A stretch of 64,000 bases of DNA, taken from assembly GCA_956465555.1 (NCBI GenBank), contig OY101117.1, positions 124,001-188,000 on the forward strand, read 5' to 3'. A program made the translations under genes and the position numbers. Below, piece after piece: positions 46,285 through 56,675 of this stretch. The notes below the pieces were generated by a model. It worked only from the letters and a program-made list of their open reading frames with translations, was not told where the DNA came from and ran no database searches. The DNA comes from Nitzschia sp. pyKryTriq1. Taxonomy: Eukaryota > Bacillariophyta > Bacillariophyceae > Bacillariales > Bacillariaceae. Within the stretch, counting starts at the first letter, position 1. Each line of letters begins with the position of its first letter.

Positions 46285-48995
46285 CTAGACGGGTACGGGT
46301 ATTTCGGGCGTGGGATTGGGCGTTGGTGGCGGGGTCGGGCTTGGAGTCGGAGCGGGTGTCGGTGGGAGCGTGGGATTGGGCGTTGGTGGCGGGGTCGGGG
46401 CAGGTGTTGGCTGGGCAGTTGGAGCCGGCGTTGGGGGTGTTGGAGGAGGAGCCGTTGTGGGCTTGGCAGTGGGTGCCCGTGTAGGAGCCCGTGTAGGAAC
46501 CGGCGTAGGAGCCCGGGTCGGAGCCCGTGTAGGAACCGGAGTAGGAGCACGTGTAGGAACCGGAGTAGGAGCCCGGGTAGGAGCCCGTGTTGGAACCGGA
46601 GTTGGCGCCCGCGTAGGAGCCCGCGTAGGAGCCCGGGTAGGACCCCGTGTAGGAACTGGAGTAGGAGCCCGCGTAGGAGCCCGGGTAGGAACCGGAGTAG
46701 GAGCCCGTGTAGGCACAGGGGTAGGAGCCGGAGTAGGAGCCCGTGTAGGAACCGGAGTAGGAGCACGTGTAGGAGCCCGTGTAGGAACCGGCGTAGGAGT
46801 AGGAGCCGGCGTAGGAGCCCGCGTAGGAGCCCGTGTAGGAGCCGGTGTAGGAGCCCGTGTAGGAACCTGAGTAGGAGCCGGCGTAGGAGCCCGTGTTGGG
46901 GCCACTGTAGGACCCGACATAGGACCCGCCGCTCGTCCACAAATTCCTCCGAATTCGAAGTTGGCCTCGTTTTCAAAATTACCTGTGGCGGATCCTCCGA
47001 CGGTGGCGCCATTATACGTAGCCGAGAAGGTCGGCCCACCATCGCCAAATGAGTCCAGAAAGCGTAAACGGTAGCGACCGTACGGGAGATTGCGTGTCTC
47101 CTTATAAGCCGTGTTTTTGTTTGCGTATTGACCACCAGACTGTACAACCTTCTCCCCGGCGCAGAGGTCTTGAACCTGCCAGGTTGTTTCACCGGGCCAG
47201 CTGTCCGTTTTGAAATCAAGAACAAAACTGTTATTTGCAGGACCACAGCTCGAGGTATCATAGACGCATACGCCGTTTTCAACCGACGCTACAGCGCACG
47301 TCACTCCGTTATCACAAGCACAAGAGGAACCCGGCTTGCAGGCGCCCAAGTAGATATCTACCACGGCGATAGACGGGCTTGAAGATGTCAGCGAGATAGA
47401 CTTGACGTCAATGGAGAGCGTCTTGCCGTTCTGGAAGTTGGGAAAAGTGTAAGTACTACCCGAGCTGAGTTTCCCAACTAGGACTGATTTCTCGGTCCCC
47501 GTTTGGGTGTGGACAGTCACTTTGTTCTGAACCTCCTGTGTGCCACTGTTGATTCCGGTGGCTAGGTTGAAGCCAACAAAGATGGCATCCGCTACCGTGG
47601 GCGATGTCACACGAATGTTGACGTACTTCCCAGCCGTGTTGGCAGATCGATAGTCGGTGAGTCCAATCAGTTGACCATTAAACGCTCCGTCAAGCCCGAT
47701 ATCCAAAGAGATGTGTCGCTCTGAATACCAACCAAGCTGCCAAGCCTTGGCTGGGTTGAAGCACATGTTGGTAGTGTCATCCGAGTATGAATATCCCATC
47801 AAGCCTGTCTGATCGCCGTACTCTGTGGATCCATCCCACGCGTGATCAAGGTCCAAGTTGTGACCGATTTCATGGACCTGACCGGACGGATAGTTGCACC
47901 ATTCATTGTTGAAAACCGAAATGTAATGATCCATATAGGCTTGGATAGTCGAAAGAGGTAGGTGCGAGAAGAAATACTGCGTTAGAAAAAAAAGAAAGAG
48001 ACGCACTGCTGCGAACAAACATCAAGCAACTCGGCCAACAACTTACCCCAAGCAATAAAGCTATCCGAAGTACCTGCAGGAAGACATATCATCACATGAT
48101 CGAATTGGCCAGCAAGGGTACCAAATTTAGTTTCGAGAGCAGCAACGACATCATCGCTTACCGCGTCACTGGTCCGACCACCAACATTTGAATTGATGCT
48201 CACTTCGTACATGCCGTTGACGATGCTCGTTCCTGTAGCCGGTTGCATGAGCGTATCTCCAAAAGAGCAGCTAGCATATCTTTCCTTGAGGTTCGATATG
48301 TCGCCATTCGTGCCAAAGATATAGTTGGAGATCACACTGGCAGATGATGTAGGGGCGCCGTCAAGTGCAGTGACTCGGACCGCCAGAACCTTGCGTGTAC
48401 CCAACGCCGACGACAGTCGGCGGACCACGACTCCGCTCTCGTTCTTCTCCTTCTTGGCCTTGTTCTTGTCTCTATCAGCCGGTCCTCGCTTCTCGATGCG
48501 TCCAAACTCTAGGTTGGCTCCTTTCGGTACTTTCAACTTTCCGTTGTCGACCGAGCCTCCACCAACCATCAATGTGGTAGTGCCACTGTGGACATGCTTG
48601 AGAGCTTGCTCGTCCAATCCTTCCAAGTCGACGAATCTCTTACCGGCATTGGCCACGTCGGACGAGTCCTGAAGCTCGCACTCCCACTTCTCCAAGTGAT
48701 CGCCATTTGCCAACTGTTTGATCATCTTGACGAGAATGCACTCCTTGTTTTGAGCCAAATGACGGCGGACTTCTTGGGTCTAGTATAGAAGTAGTAGTAT
48801 GAAGAGGAGCGGGCGTGATCATGTTAGAAGACGAATCATCATATCGGAAGCAAGCGCATTTAGTTCGTTTGAAAGTACATTGTGAGTGCTTACCGCATAG
48901 CTCTGCTTTCCCGCCACTGCCGTCGAATAAGACAGCAGAAGGGACGAGAGAAGAAGCAAGGTATTGGTAATAGTATTAGTCGTAGCGAATCTCAT
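46285..48995 (-). CDS. Gametolysin-type (M11) metalloprotease A, three exons
   Basis: A secreted zinc endopeptidase. Proposed exons on the minus strand are 48995-48894, 48779-48047 and 47939-46285, with GT-AG introns in phases 0 and 1, giving 829 residues. Exon 1 encodes a signal peptide (MRFATTNTITNTLLLLSSLL). Exon 2 encodes the propeptide-like region and the first half of the catalytic domain. Joining GTSDSFIAW to AYMDHYISVFNNEW rebuilds the expected M11 sequence before HEIGHNLDLDH (His301, Glu302, His305, His311). YGDQTGLMGYS supplies the Met-turn. A Cys-containing region and a domain with DLCAGEKVVQSGGQY and RYRLRFLDSFGDG follow, then a long Pro-Thr linker ending PEIPVPV. M11 enzymes digest cell-wall glycoproteins in green algae; the substrate here is unknown. 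The paralogue lies at 51423-54197. Confidence 0.88.
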
Positions 48996-51058
48996 GGTAC
49001 TTCGTCTGCTGACTGCGTTGTTGCGTATATCTTCGAGTGTTCTCGTGTAGTTTGATATTGTCGAATGACTATTGAGTTTCACTTTTTGCTTTTATTGGTG
49101 GACTCAAGAAATCGACGATCTTCAAAAATTATGAGCTTTTTTGTTGTTGTTGTTTCGAAACCACTTTTTGGTTTGGTATAATAGTACGGTATAGGAGCCC
49201 ATAATTCCTTCGATATATATTCAGAGAAAGCTTGAAGGTCGAGGATCATCATACATATATTAGCGGTAATACCGCATACTTTCATCGTGGAATATGGGCC
49301 CTACCGATACCAGTATTCTCCCATTCAATAATCTCGCTCGGACTGCTGACGCGAGGCACTTCACGATCAACCAAACGCGGGCTGGTGTGGAGCGAGGTAC
49401 AATAGCCTATCGATACCAGTATTCTCAGTATTCTCCCATTCAATAATCTCGCTCGGACTGCTGACGCGAGGCACTTCACGATCAACCAAACGCGGGCTGG
49501 TGTGGAGCGAGGTACAATAGCCTATCGATACCAGTATTCTCAGTATTCTCCCATTCAATAATCTCGCTCGGACTGCTGACGCGAGGCACTTCACGATCGA
49601 TGACCTTGCGTTTATTTTGCAACCAAACGCGGGCTGGTGTGGAGCGAGGTTGGAGGGCTGGTGGTACAATAGCTAGTGTTCGCCCTTGTTCTTTCCGCGC
49701 TGTCGATAGAAACCTCGGTCTTGGCATCTCATCTCTGTATCTCTCCCTTCCTATCTCTCCCTTCCGATCTCCACGCTTGTATGCACACGGTACCGCTGCA
49801 TCTCCCTGGTAGCGAACCATCATTCAAACCGCCGGCGGCGGGAAGAGAACCCGATTCTTTCGAACAAAAAGGTTTATATGATGTAGTGATATTTCAAAAT
49901 ACATTTGGATTTGGATTTGGATTGAATTAGTGTAATATTGCTGCTGGAACTGCACAAGTTTTCTTATGACTCCTCGGGAAAGAACCAGCACGAAAGTTCC
50001 TGAACGTTTTGTTTGTTTGTTTCGTCCACGCGATTTCCACAACAAATAATTATGATTCTGATTCCGACTGAGAGTAATAGTAAAATCAAGTGTGTGGGTA
50101 ACCCTGGTACTAATCTAGCCCAAAAGCTGACGTCACACGTAGACTCTGGTACATGCGCTCGTCGACTGACCAAACTATTTTACTAGACTATAATGTCTTT
50201 CTATATCCATGAATATCCAACTATGATGAAACTTTCCATATTCAACTTTATTCGTATCCCCATGCTAAGCACAGCCGCGGGCCGAAGTTGTACTCAATGG
50301 CCCAGTTTCACAACGAGCATACCAGTCTTGTGAAAATGACTCATTTCTATAGTTTCTGCCTATATCTTCGGCAGAAGACACCAAAAATGCAACAAAATAC
50401 ATAGAAAGTCGTTTCATGTGTATCTTGTCTAAGTACATGTACATTTTTCATATTGGTCCGTCATCGGCTTGATCGTCCACCAAACTCATCTCGTCCACCT
50501 CGGCAATCGTCGCCAAATTATCATGCATGGAATCTGCCTCGCAACTATTATCAACGAGCAGAAAATAATACACACACACACACTCAAATAATATTTCAAT
50601 GGGGAGAAAAGAATCATCGTGTGTGTTGGAGCTCATCGCGCTTCATTTTTGCTCGCCTCCTCATCGCATCCCATCGTGCGGTGCATGATAGCAGGGATCG
50701 AACGATATCGATCCGGACGAAACAAAGAAAGTGCCATCGTCATGGTCACTCTCTTGGCTGTTGCTTTCTTGCTGGGCGGATCGGCCGTTAGCCATTTGCG
50801 ATGACTGGCTGGCGTCCGATCCTCCGGGCGACAATTCAATCTCCGTCTGACCGTCCCCTCAAGCTCGCAAGTGGGATCGCCATCTGTAGTGTCAATGCTG
50901 GCTGGAGGCAAGCTGCTGGAGTAGCCGGCCGGCCGACCAGTCTGATCCCAGAGCTTCAAATACGATACGTAATATGAGTACTAGAGGTATGTTCCACGAT
51001 TCTTCTTCGCGACGACACACAGCGAAAACGAAAACTATCCGTATCTTTTCATTGATAT
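48996..51058. other. Protease A upstream region and unit junction
   Basis: No gene seen. From left to right: the protease promoter region (49100-49290), a 115-bp tandem repeat (49299-49678), the unit junction near 49895, a relic of the ArfGAP upstream region (49900-50100), unmatched sequence, the CA-tract segment (50545-50690) and the 3' flank of protease B. Confidence 0.6.
49299..49678. repeat. 115-bp tandem repeat upstream of protease A
   Basis: About three units with period 115 bp, anchored by GGACTGCTGACGCGAGGCAC near 49340, 49455 and 49570. The last unit keeps about 22 bp (GATGACCTTGCGTTTATTTT) that the others lack; that longer form also occurs at about 54935 upstream of protease B. Confidence 0.85.
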
Positions 51059-51422
51059 TCATTTTATTATAGGAATTATTGGAGCTGGAGCTGGAGTAGT
51101 AGTCGAGCCTGCTGGGCAGCTGGTGGATCCAAAGAGTAGAGTAGATTCTGTCCCAAAATCTCCTTGGCCGGTTCCAATCAAATCACCGCCAAAAGTAACA
51201 TTGTAGGAAGTTGGCCCCACCACCCCACGAATCGTAAACTGTTGACGAGTATGAGGAAGCGGCTGGTAGATTTCCTCGTGCGACGATAGTCGTATTTTGA
51301 GAGGCAGTGGAAAAAGGTCCACCAGAGAGTGCAACAGCTCCATCCATGCAAAGGTCCTTCACCTTCCATGTGATTTCGTCAGGATACACGTCGAGTTGAA
51401 GTTGCAAGACAAACTCGAGGGA
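51059..51422 (-). pseudogene. Decayed extra C-terminal domain of protease B
   Basis: Directly after the TAG of protease B, the same frame continues LEFVLQLQLDVYPDEITWKV through KDLCMDGAVALSGGPF and VYDSWGGG. It then needs a shift to read GPTSYNVTFGGDLIGTGQG and the tail TPAPAPIIPIIK. It matches the domain before the Pro-Thr linker (FVLDFKTDNWPSDTSWQIQD). The TAG is at the same point in both proteases, so it predates the duplication. Confidence 0.78.
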
Positions 51423-54197
51423 CTAGACGGGTACGGGTTCGGGTATTTCGGGCGTTGGTGGCGGGGTCGGGCTTGGAGTCGGAGCGGGTGTCGGCTCGAG
51501 CGTGGGATTGGACGTTGGTGGCGGGGTCGGGGGAGGTGTTGGCTGGGCAGTTGGAGCCGGCGTTGGAGGTGTTGGAGGAGGAGCCGTTGTGGGCTTGGCA
51601 GTGGGTGCCCGTGTAGGAGCCCGTGTAGGAACCGGCGTAGGAGCGCGGGTCGGAGCCCGGGTAGGAACCGGAGTAGGAGCCCGGGTAGGAACCGGCGTAG
51701 GAGCGCGGGTCGGAGCCCGTGTAGGAACCGGAGTAGTCGGAACCGGAGCCCGTGTAGGAACCGGAGTAGGAGCGCGGGTCGGAGCCCGTGTAGGAACCGG
51801 AGTAGGAGCCCGTGTAGGAACCGGAGTAGGAGCCCGGGTCGGAGCCCGTGTAGGAACCGGAGTAGGAGCCCGGGTGGGAGCCCGGGTAGGAACCGGAGTA
51901 GGAGCCCGGGTAGGAACCGGAGTAGGAGCCTGGGTCGGAGCTCGTGTAGGAACCGGAGTTGGAGCCCGGGTCGGAGCCCGTGTCGGCACCGGCGTAGGAG
52001 CCCTTGTAGGAGCCGGTGTGGGAGCCGGTGTAGGAGCCCGTGTAGGCACAGGGGTAGGAGCACGTGTAGGAGCCCGTGTAGGCACCGGCGTAGGAGCCCG
52101 TGTAGGAGCTGGTGTAGGACCCAGCCTAGGACCCGCCGCTCCACAAATTCCTCCGAATTCGAAGTTGGCCTCCTTTCCAAATCTATCTTCGCCGGATCCG
52201 ACGATGGCGCCACTGTACTTAGCGGAGAAGGAGGTCGGCCCATTGGATCCGCAGCAGAGACCATCGCCAAATGAGTCCAGAAAGCGTAAACGGTAGCGAC
52301 CGTAGGGGAGAGAGCGTGTCTCCTTATAAGCTGTGTTTTGGTTTGCGTATTGACCACCGGAATGTACAACGTTCTCCCCGGCGCAGAGGTCTTGAATCTG
52401 CCAGCTTGTGTCGCTGGGCCAGTTGTCAGTTTTGAAATCAAGAACAAAACTGTTATTGGCAGGACAGCTCGAGGTATCAAAGACGCAAACGCCGTTTGCA
52501 ACCGACGCAACAGCGCACGTCACTCCGTTATCACAAGCACAAGAGGAACCCGGCTTGCAGTCGCCCAAGTAGATATCCACCTCGGCGACAGGCGGATTTG
52601 AAGATGTCGAGATGGACTTGACGTCAATGGAGAGCGTCTTGCCGTTCTGGAAGTTTGCAAACGTGTAGGTACCAACTGAGTTGAGTTTCCCAACTAGATT
52701 CGATATCCCGGTCCCAGTTTGGGTGTGGACAGTCACTTCGTTCTGAGACTCCTTTGTGCCACTATTGATTCCGGTGGCCAGGTTGAAGCCAACAAAGATG
52801 GCATCCGCTACCGTGGGCGATTTCACACGAATGTTGACATACTTCCCTGCCGTGTTGGCAGATCGATAGTCGGTGAGTCCAATCAGTTGACCCTTAAATG
52901 CTCCGCCAGTCCCGATATCCAAGGAGATGCGTTTGTCTTTATACCATCCAAGCTGCCAAGACTTGGCTGGGTTGAAGCACCTGATGGTAGTGTCCTCCAA
53001 GTATCCATATCCCATCGAGCCTGTCTCATCGCCGTACCCATCGCCTACATCCGACGAGTGATCAAGGTCCAAGTTGTGACCGATTTCATGGACCTGAATG
53101 GACGGATAGTTGCCCCATTCATTGTTGAAAACCGAAAGGTAATGATCCATAGAGGCTTGGATAGTCGAAAGAGGTAGATGCGAGAAGAAATACTGCGTTA
53201 GAAGAAAAGAAAGAGACGCACTGCTGCGAACAAACATCAAGCAACTCGGCCAACAACTTACCCCAACCAATAAAGCTATCCGAAGTACCTGCGGGAAGAA
53301 TTATCATCACATGATCGAATTGGCCAGCAAGGGTACCAAATTTAGTTTCGAGAGCAGCAACGACATCATTTTTTACGGTGCTGCTGTCCCGACCACCAAC
53401 ATTTGTTTCGATGCTCACTTCGTACATGCCGTTGACGATGCTCGTTCCTGTAGCCGGTTGCATGAGCGTATCTCCAAAAGAGCAGCTACCATATCTTTCC
53501 TTGAGGTTCGATATGTCGCCATTCGTGCCAAAGATATAGTTGGAGATCTCACTGGCAGATGATGTAGGGGCGCCGTCGGGTGCAGTGACTCGGACCGCCA
53601 GAACCTTGCGTGTACCCAACGCCGACGACAGTCGGCGGACCACGACTCCGCTCTCTTCCTTCTCCTTCTCCTTCTTGTCCTTGTTCTTGTCTCTATCAGC
53701 CGGTCCTCGCTTCTCGATGTGTCCAAACTCAAGGTTGGCTCCTTTGGGTACTTTCAACTTTCCGTTGTCGACAGAGCCTCCACCAACCATCAATGTGGTA
53801 GTGCCACTGTGGACATGCTTGAGAGCTTGCTCGTCCAATCCTTCCAAGTCGACGAATCTCCTACCGGCATTGGCCACGTCGGACGAGTCCTGAAGCTCGC
53901 ACTCCCACTTCTCCAAGTGATCGCCATTTGCCAACTGTTTGATCATCTTGACGAGAATGCACTCCTTGTTTTGAGCCAAATGACGGCGGACTTCCTCGGT
54001 CTAGTAGTAGTATGAAGAGGAGCGGGCGTTATCATGTTAGAAGACGAATCATCATATCGGAAGCAAGCATTTAGTTAGTTTGAAAGTACAGTGTGCGTGC
54101 TTACCGCATGGCTCTGCTTTCTCGCCACTGCCGTCGAATAAGACAGCAGAAGGGACGAGAGAAGAAGCAAGGTATTAGTAGTTTTAGCGAATCTCAT
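51423..54197 (-). CDS. Gametolysin-type (M11) metalloprotease B, three exons
   Basis: Paralogue of protease A. Proposed exons on the minus strand are 54197-54105, 54000-53262 and 53155-51423, with the same intron phases, giving 854 residues. Signal peptide MRFAKTTNTLLLLSSLLLSY. Joining GTSDSFIGW to ASMDHYLSVFNNEW restores the catalytic domain. HEIGHNLDLDH contains His300, Glu301, His304 and His310. YGDETGSMGYG gives the Met-turn. The C-terminal domain keeps GDGLCCGSNGPTSF, a Cys pair missing in protease A, so B is nearer the ancestral form there. The Pro-Thr linker is differently expanded and ends PEIPEPVPV. Introns of both genes are conserved in position. Within intron 2, A and B differ by one base in length, which supports its being noncoding. 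Confidence 0.88.
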
Positions 54198-55516
54198 GGT
54201 ACTTCTACTGCTGACTGTTGCGTAAATCTGTCTTATTGGCAGGAGGCTTTTTGGCGTGTTCTCGTGGTTTGTTGTGGACGAATTCTTGAGTTTTACTTTT
54301 TGGAGTCAAATCGTCGATCTTCAAAATTGTGAGCGGTTACGTTGTGTCATAATTCCTTCAGAGACAACATAAAGTTCGAGGAACAGGCAGGTCATACTTA
54401 TGCTTTTATCGTGGAATGTGGGCCCTACCACTTTTCTCCAATACCATAATCTCTAACAGGGCCCTTCACAATCGATGGCCTTGCATTTTGCCTTAAAACG
54501 CGGTTCGGCACTACAGTAGCACAAAGCCGCTCTACTTCGTCCTTGTTCTTTCGCGAATCTTATCTCCGTATCTCCCCCTTCCTATCTCCCCCTTCCGATG
54601 TCCACGCTCATAGCGGTGCATCGTCCCGAGAGGCGCGAATCCGAGGTCATTATTGATATTTCAACATTTATGACAATGGGCTTTCGAAAGGACAAAACAT
54701 GCATGACGTATTCAACTTGGGCTGTCGGAGAAAAAATGAGACAAGGTGTATTTCAACATTTATAGTTGTTGTTTCGAAACCACTTTTTGGTGATAGGAGC
54801 CCATAATTCCTTCGATGTTCACAGAAAGCTTAAAAGGTCATCGAGGAGCATTCATCGTGGAATATGGGCCCTACCGGTACCAGTTTTCTCCCTTTCAATA
54901 ATCTCGCTCGGACAGCAGACGAGGCACTTCACGATCGATGACCTGCATTTTATTTTGCAACCAAACGCGGGTGTGGAAAGGTTGGGGTGGGGGGCTGCTG
55001 GTACAAAAGTGTTCGTCCTTGTTCTTTCCATTTTCGACATATACCTCGGTCTTGGCATCTCATCTCCGCATCTCTCCCTTCCTATCTCCCCCTTCCGATC
55101 TCCACGCTCATACCGGTGCAGCTTTTGTAGCGAAGCGTCATTCAACCTGGGAATAAGAGAACCCGATGCTTTCAACCAAAATGAGGCCGGTCATAGTGAT
55201 ATTTCAATATGCTGTGTTATGACAACGGGCTTTCGGTGTCGGAAATCGTGCTGGACAGCTGGCCAGACGTAATGAATCGAATGTGTCGACAGCTCGTGAT
55301 CGAGTTCCACGTCTCAGTTTGGATACTCGGAACGACATCGATCTGCTAGAGTCTTGGATCGGCGTAACTGAATCTTGGAAGACGGAAGCACGAGTGGATG
55401 GAGCTTCCTATGGTTTCCCCCGAATCGATGAGGCACATGTTGCGCATGCAGGACTCCCAGATTGAGCTTCCAGGAAGCTAGCTGGAGTCCTGGACCCAGT
55501 CACGGTTTGGTCGTGG
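54198..55516. other. Protease B upstream region, duplicated, and spacer
   Basis: Two copies of the promoter-side sequence lie here (54300-54680 and 54758-55215); the second is closer to that of protease A (49140-49900). A frame at 55283-55465 (MSTARDRVPRLSLDTRNDID...) has no recognisable homology. It may belong to the adjacent element. Confidence 0.55.
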
Positions 55517-55717
55517 AAGTAAGTTGATCTTGTCAACTATTCAGAAGATAGATGCTGAAAAGCTCACAATAAATTAGACGAGAGATTGTCAAACATTCTC
55601 TAGAGTGGAACGAGTCCACAGCTAGCTAGCTACGTCTACTACTGTCACACCTACGGAGACCTGCCAGACTACAGTCGTGCTAGTCAAAGGGCAGGAACAG
55701 TACGAGGTATTTCAACA
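55517..55717 (+). repeat. 201-bp direct repeat, left copy
   Basis: Begins AAGTAAGTTGATCTTG and ends GGTATTTCAACA; apparently identical to 55908-56108. Confidence 0.9.
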
Positions 55718-55907
55718 CGCTTTAAAGCGGTCACGTTGAAGATGACCGATAGTACCCCTGGTTTTCCCGGTGACTCTCTGGTCCGCAATACCGATGGAGA
55801 AGTCATCGACATCGAGAACTATCGCAAGATCCTTGGCAAAGCAATGTGGTTCTGTCGCAAGGTCATGCCGGAGTGCGGCAACTCAATTCGAGAGTTGGCA
55901 TCGAGCA

Positions 55908-56108
55908 AAGTAAGTTGATCTTGTCAACTATTCAGAAGATAGATGCTGAAAAGCTCACAATAAATTAGACGAGAGATTGTCAAACATTCTCTAGAGTGGA
56001 ACGAGTCCACAGCTAGCTAGCTACGTCTACTACTGTCACACCTACGGAGACCTGCCAGACTACAGTCGTGCTAGTCAAAGGGCAGGAACAGTACGAGGTA
56101 TTTCAACA
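55908..56108 (+). repeat. 201-bp direct repeat, right copy
   Basis: Same sequence as 55517-55717, preceded by the Copia-like pol fragment. Confidence 0.9.
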
Positions 56109-56354
56109 TTTCGGAAGGACAGACCGACTTTTTCGAAAAGATGAGGAGAATAGTTCAGGTTTACGAGTATTATTAAAATAGGCGCGCCTGCTCTATTAGC
56201 AAAATGTGGTCATTCTGGTCGTGAATCAGACCGTACGCCGTACAGTACGAGCTGGAATCTCCTGAAGGACGATCGGTAATCGGACACCCCTCGTATTAGT
56301 GGAGGGCTAAGACGAGAGCTTTGACCTCTCGTGTGCCAATACGTGTGGCGTGCG
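56109..56354. other. Short intergenic stretch
   Basis: It includes an AscI-like GGCGCGCC palindrome near 56181-56188. No gene seen. Confidence 0.4.
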
Positions 56355-56675
56355 TCATTTCGCGAATTCATTCTCATCCTCAGTTCCGTCACCGCTGACC
56401 TCTCCCTGTTCATCTTCCTGCTCATCTTCCTCCTCGCTGCCAAAGTCGTCCTCCGATCGAAAACGAGACCTTCTCCTCTCGGCACGCTTTTCGTCAAAGT
56501 CGAGGGCGAATCGGTCCTGGAGTACCTCTCTTCCCTTGGTGGTGGCCAACAGAACAGATGTGACCATCAGCTGACCGACTCGCTCATCGGCCTGTAAACA
56601 GGTAAGTCGAGTAAAGCCATTGGCGGTAATCCATGATAAAATGCGTCCACTACTACCAGTACTGTAGCTAGCTAT
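56355..56675 (-). other. In-frame open extension past the stop of the next gene (unknown)
   Basis: The minus-strand frame of the gene at 56676 continues after its TAG for another 106 codons without a stop. It encodes SGRILSWITANGFTRLTCLQ, ADERVGQLMVTSVLLATTKG, a basic helix (DEKRAERRRSRFRS) and an acidic tail ending EDENEFAK. The ordered first part and charge-patterned tail look like real coding sequence. It may be a relic of another gene, an exon, or a readthrough extension. I do not recognise it. Confidence 0.4.

Larger units (their letters stand above)
41637..49895. repeat. Tandem block duplication, unit 1
   Basis: The block runs from the ArfGAP upstream region to the upstream region of protease A. 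Its parts match unit 2 (49896-55215) in the same order: the ArfGAP flank, a CA-tract segment, the protease 3' flank (from about 45815), the protease gene and its promoter region. The Ser/Arg-rich gene at 42715-45306 exists only here. Confidence 0.75.
49896..55215. repeat. Tandem block duplication, unit 2
   Basis: The second copy of the block: ArfGAP upstream relic, CA-tract segment, protease B with its decayed 3' domain, and the promoter region. The last part is present twice (about 54300-54680 and 54758-55215). It lacks the Ser/Arg-rich gene of unit 1, so it is about 3 kb shorter. Confidence 0.75.
55517..56108 (+). mobile_element. Copia-like retroelement fossil between 201-bp direct repeats
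   Basis: Two apparently identical 201-bp repeats (55517-55717 and 55908-56108) flank 190 bp. Inside each, from TGATCTTG to TTTCAACA (193 bp), the ends are TG...CA as in LTRs. The 190-bp spacer encodes a short peptide with IENYRKILGKAMWFCRKV followed by IRELASS, which resembles the segment between reverse transcriptase and RNase H of Copia-type pol. Most of any element is missing, so this is a broken relic. No target-site duplication was found. The identity of the repeats suggests recent rearrangement or recent insertion. Confidence 0.65.

Noticed and set aside
46258-47052. Long plus-strand frames over the Pro-Thr linker (GVGARVG-type and Arg-rich proteins), and similar at 51297-52296
   Set aside because: They are mirror frames of a GC-rich repeat; the minus-strand frame joins a signal peptide, zinc site and Cys-rich domain and is clearly the coding one.
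47982-48758. Exon 2 of protease A read as a separate gene starting at MAQNKECILV
   Set aside because: GTAAG donor and AG acceptor sites on both sides, a signal-peptide exon upstream and the zinc-site exon downstream show it is an internal exon; the paralogue has the same structure.
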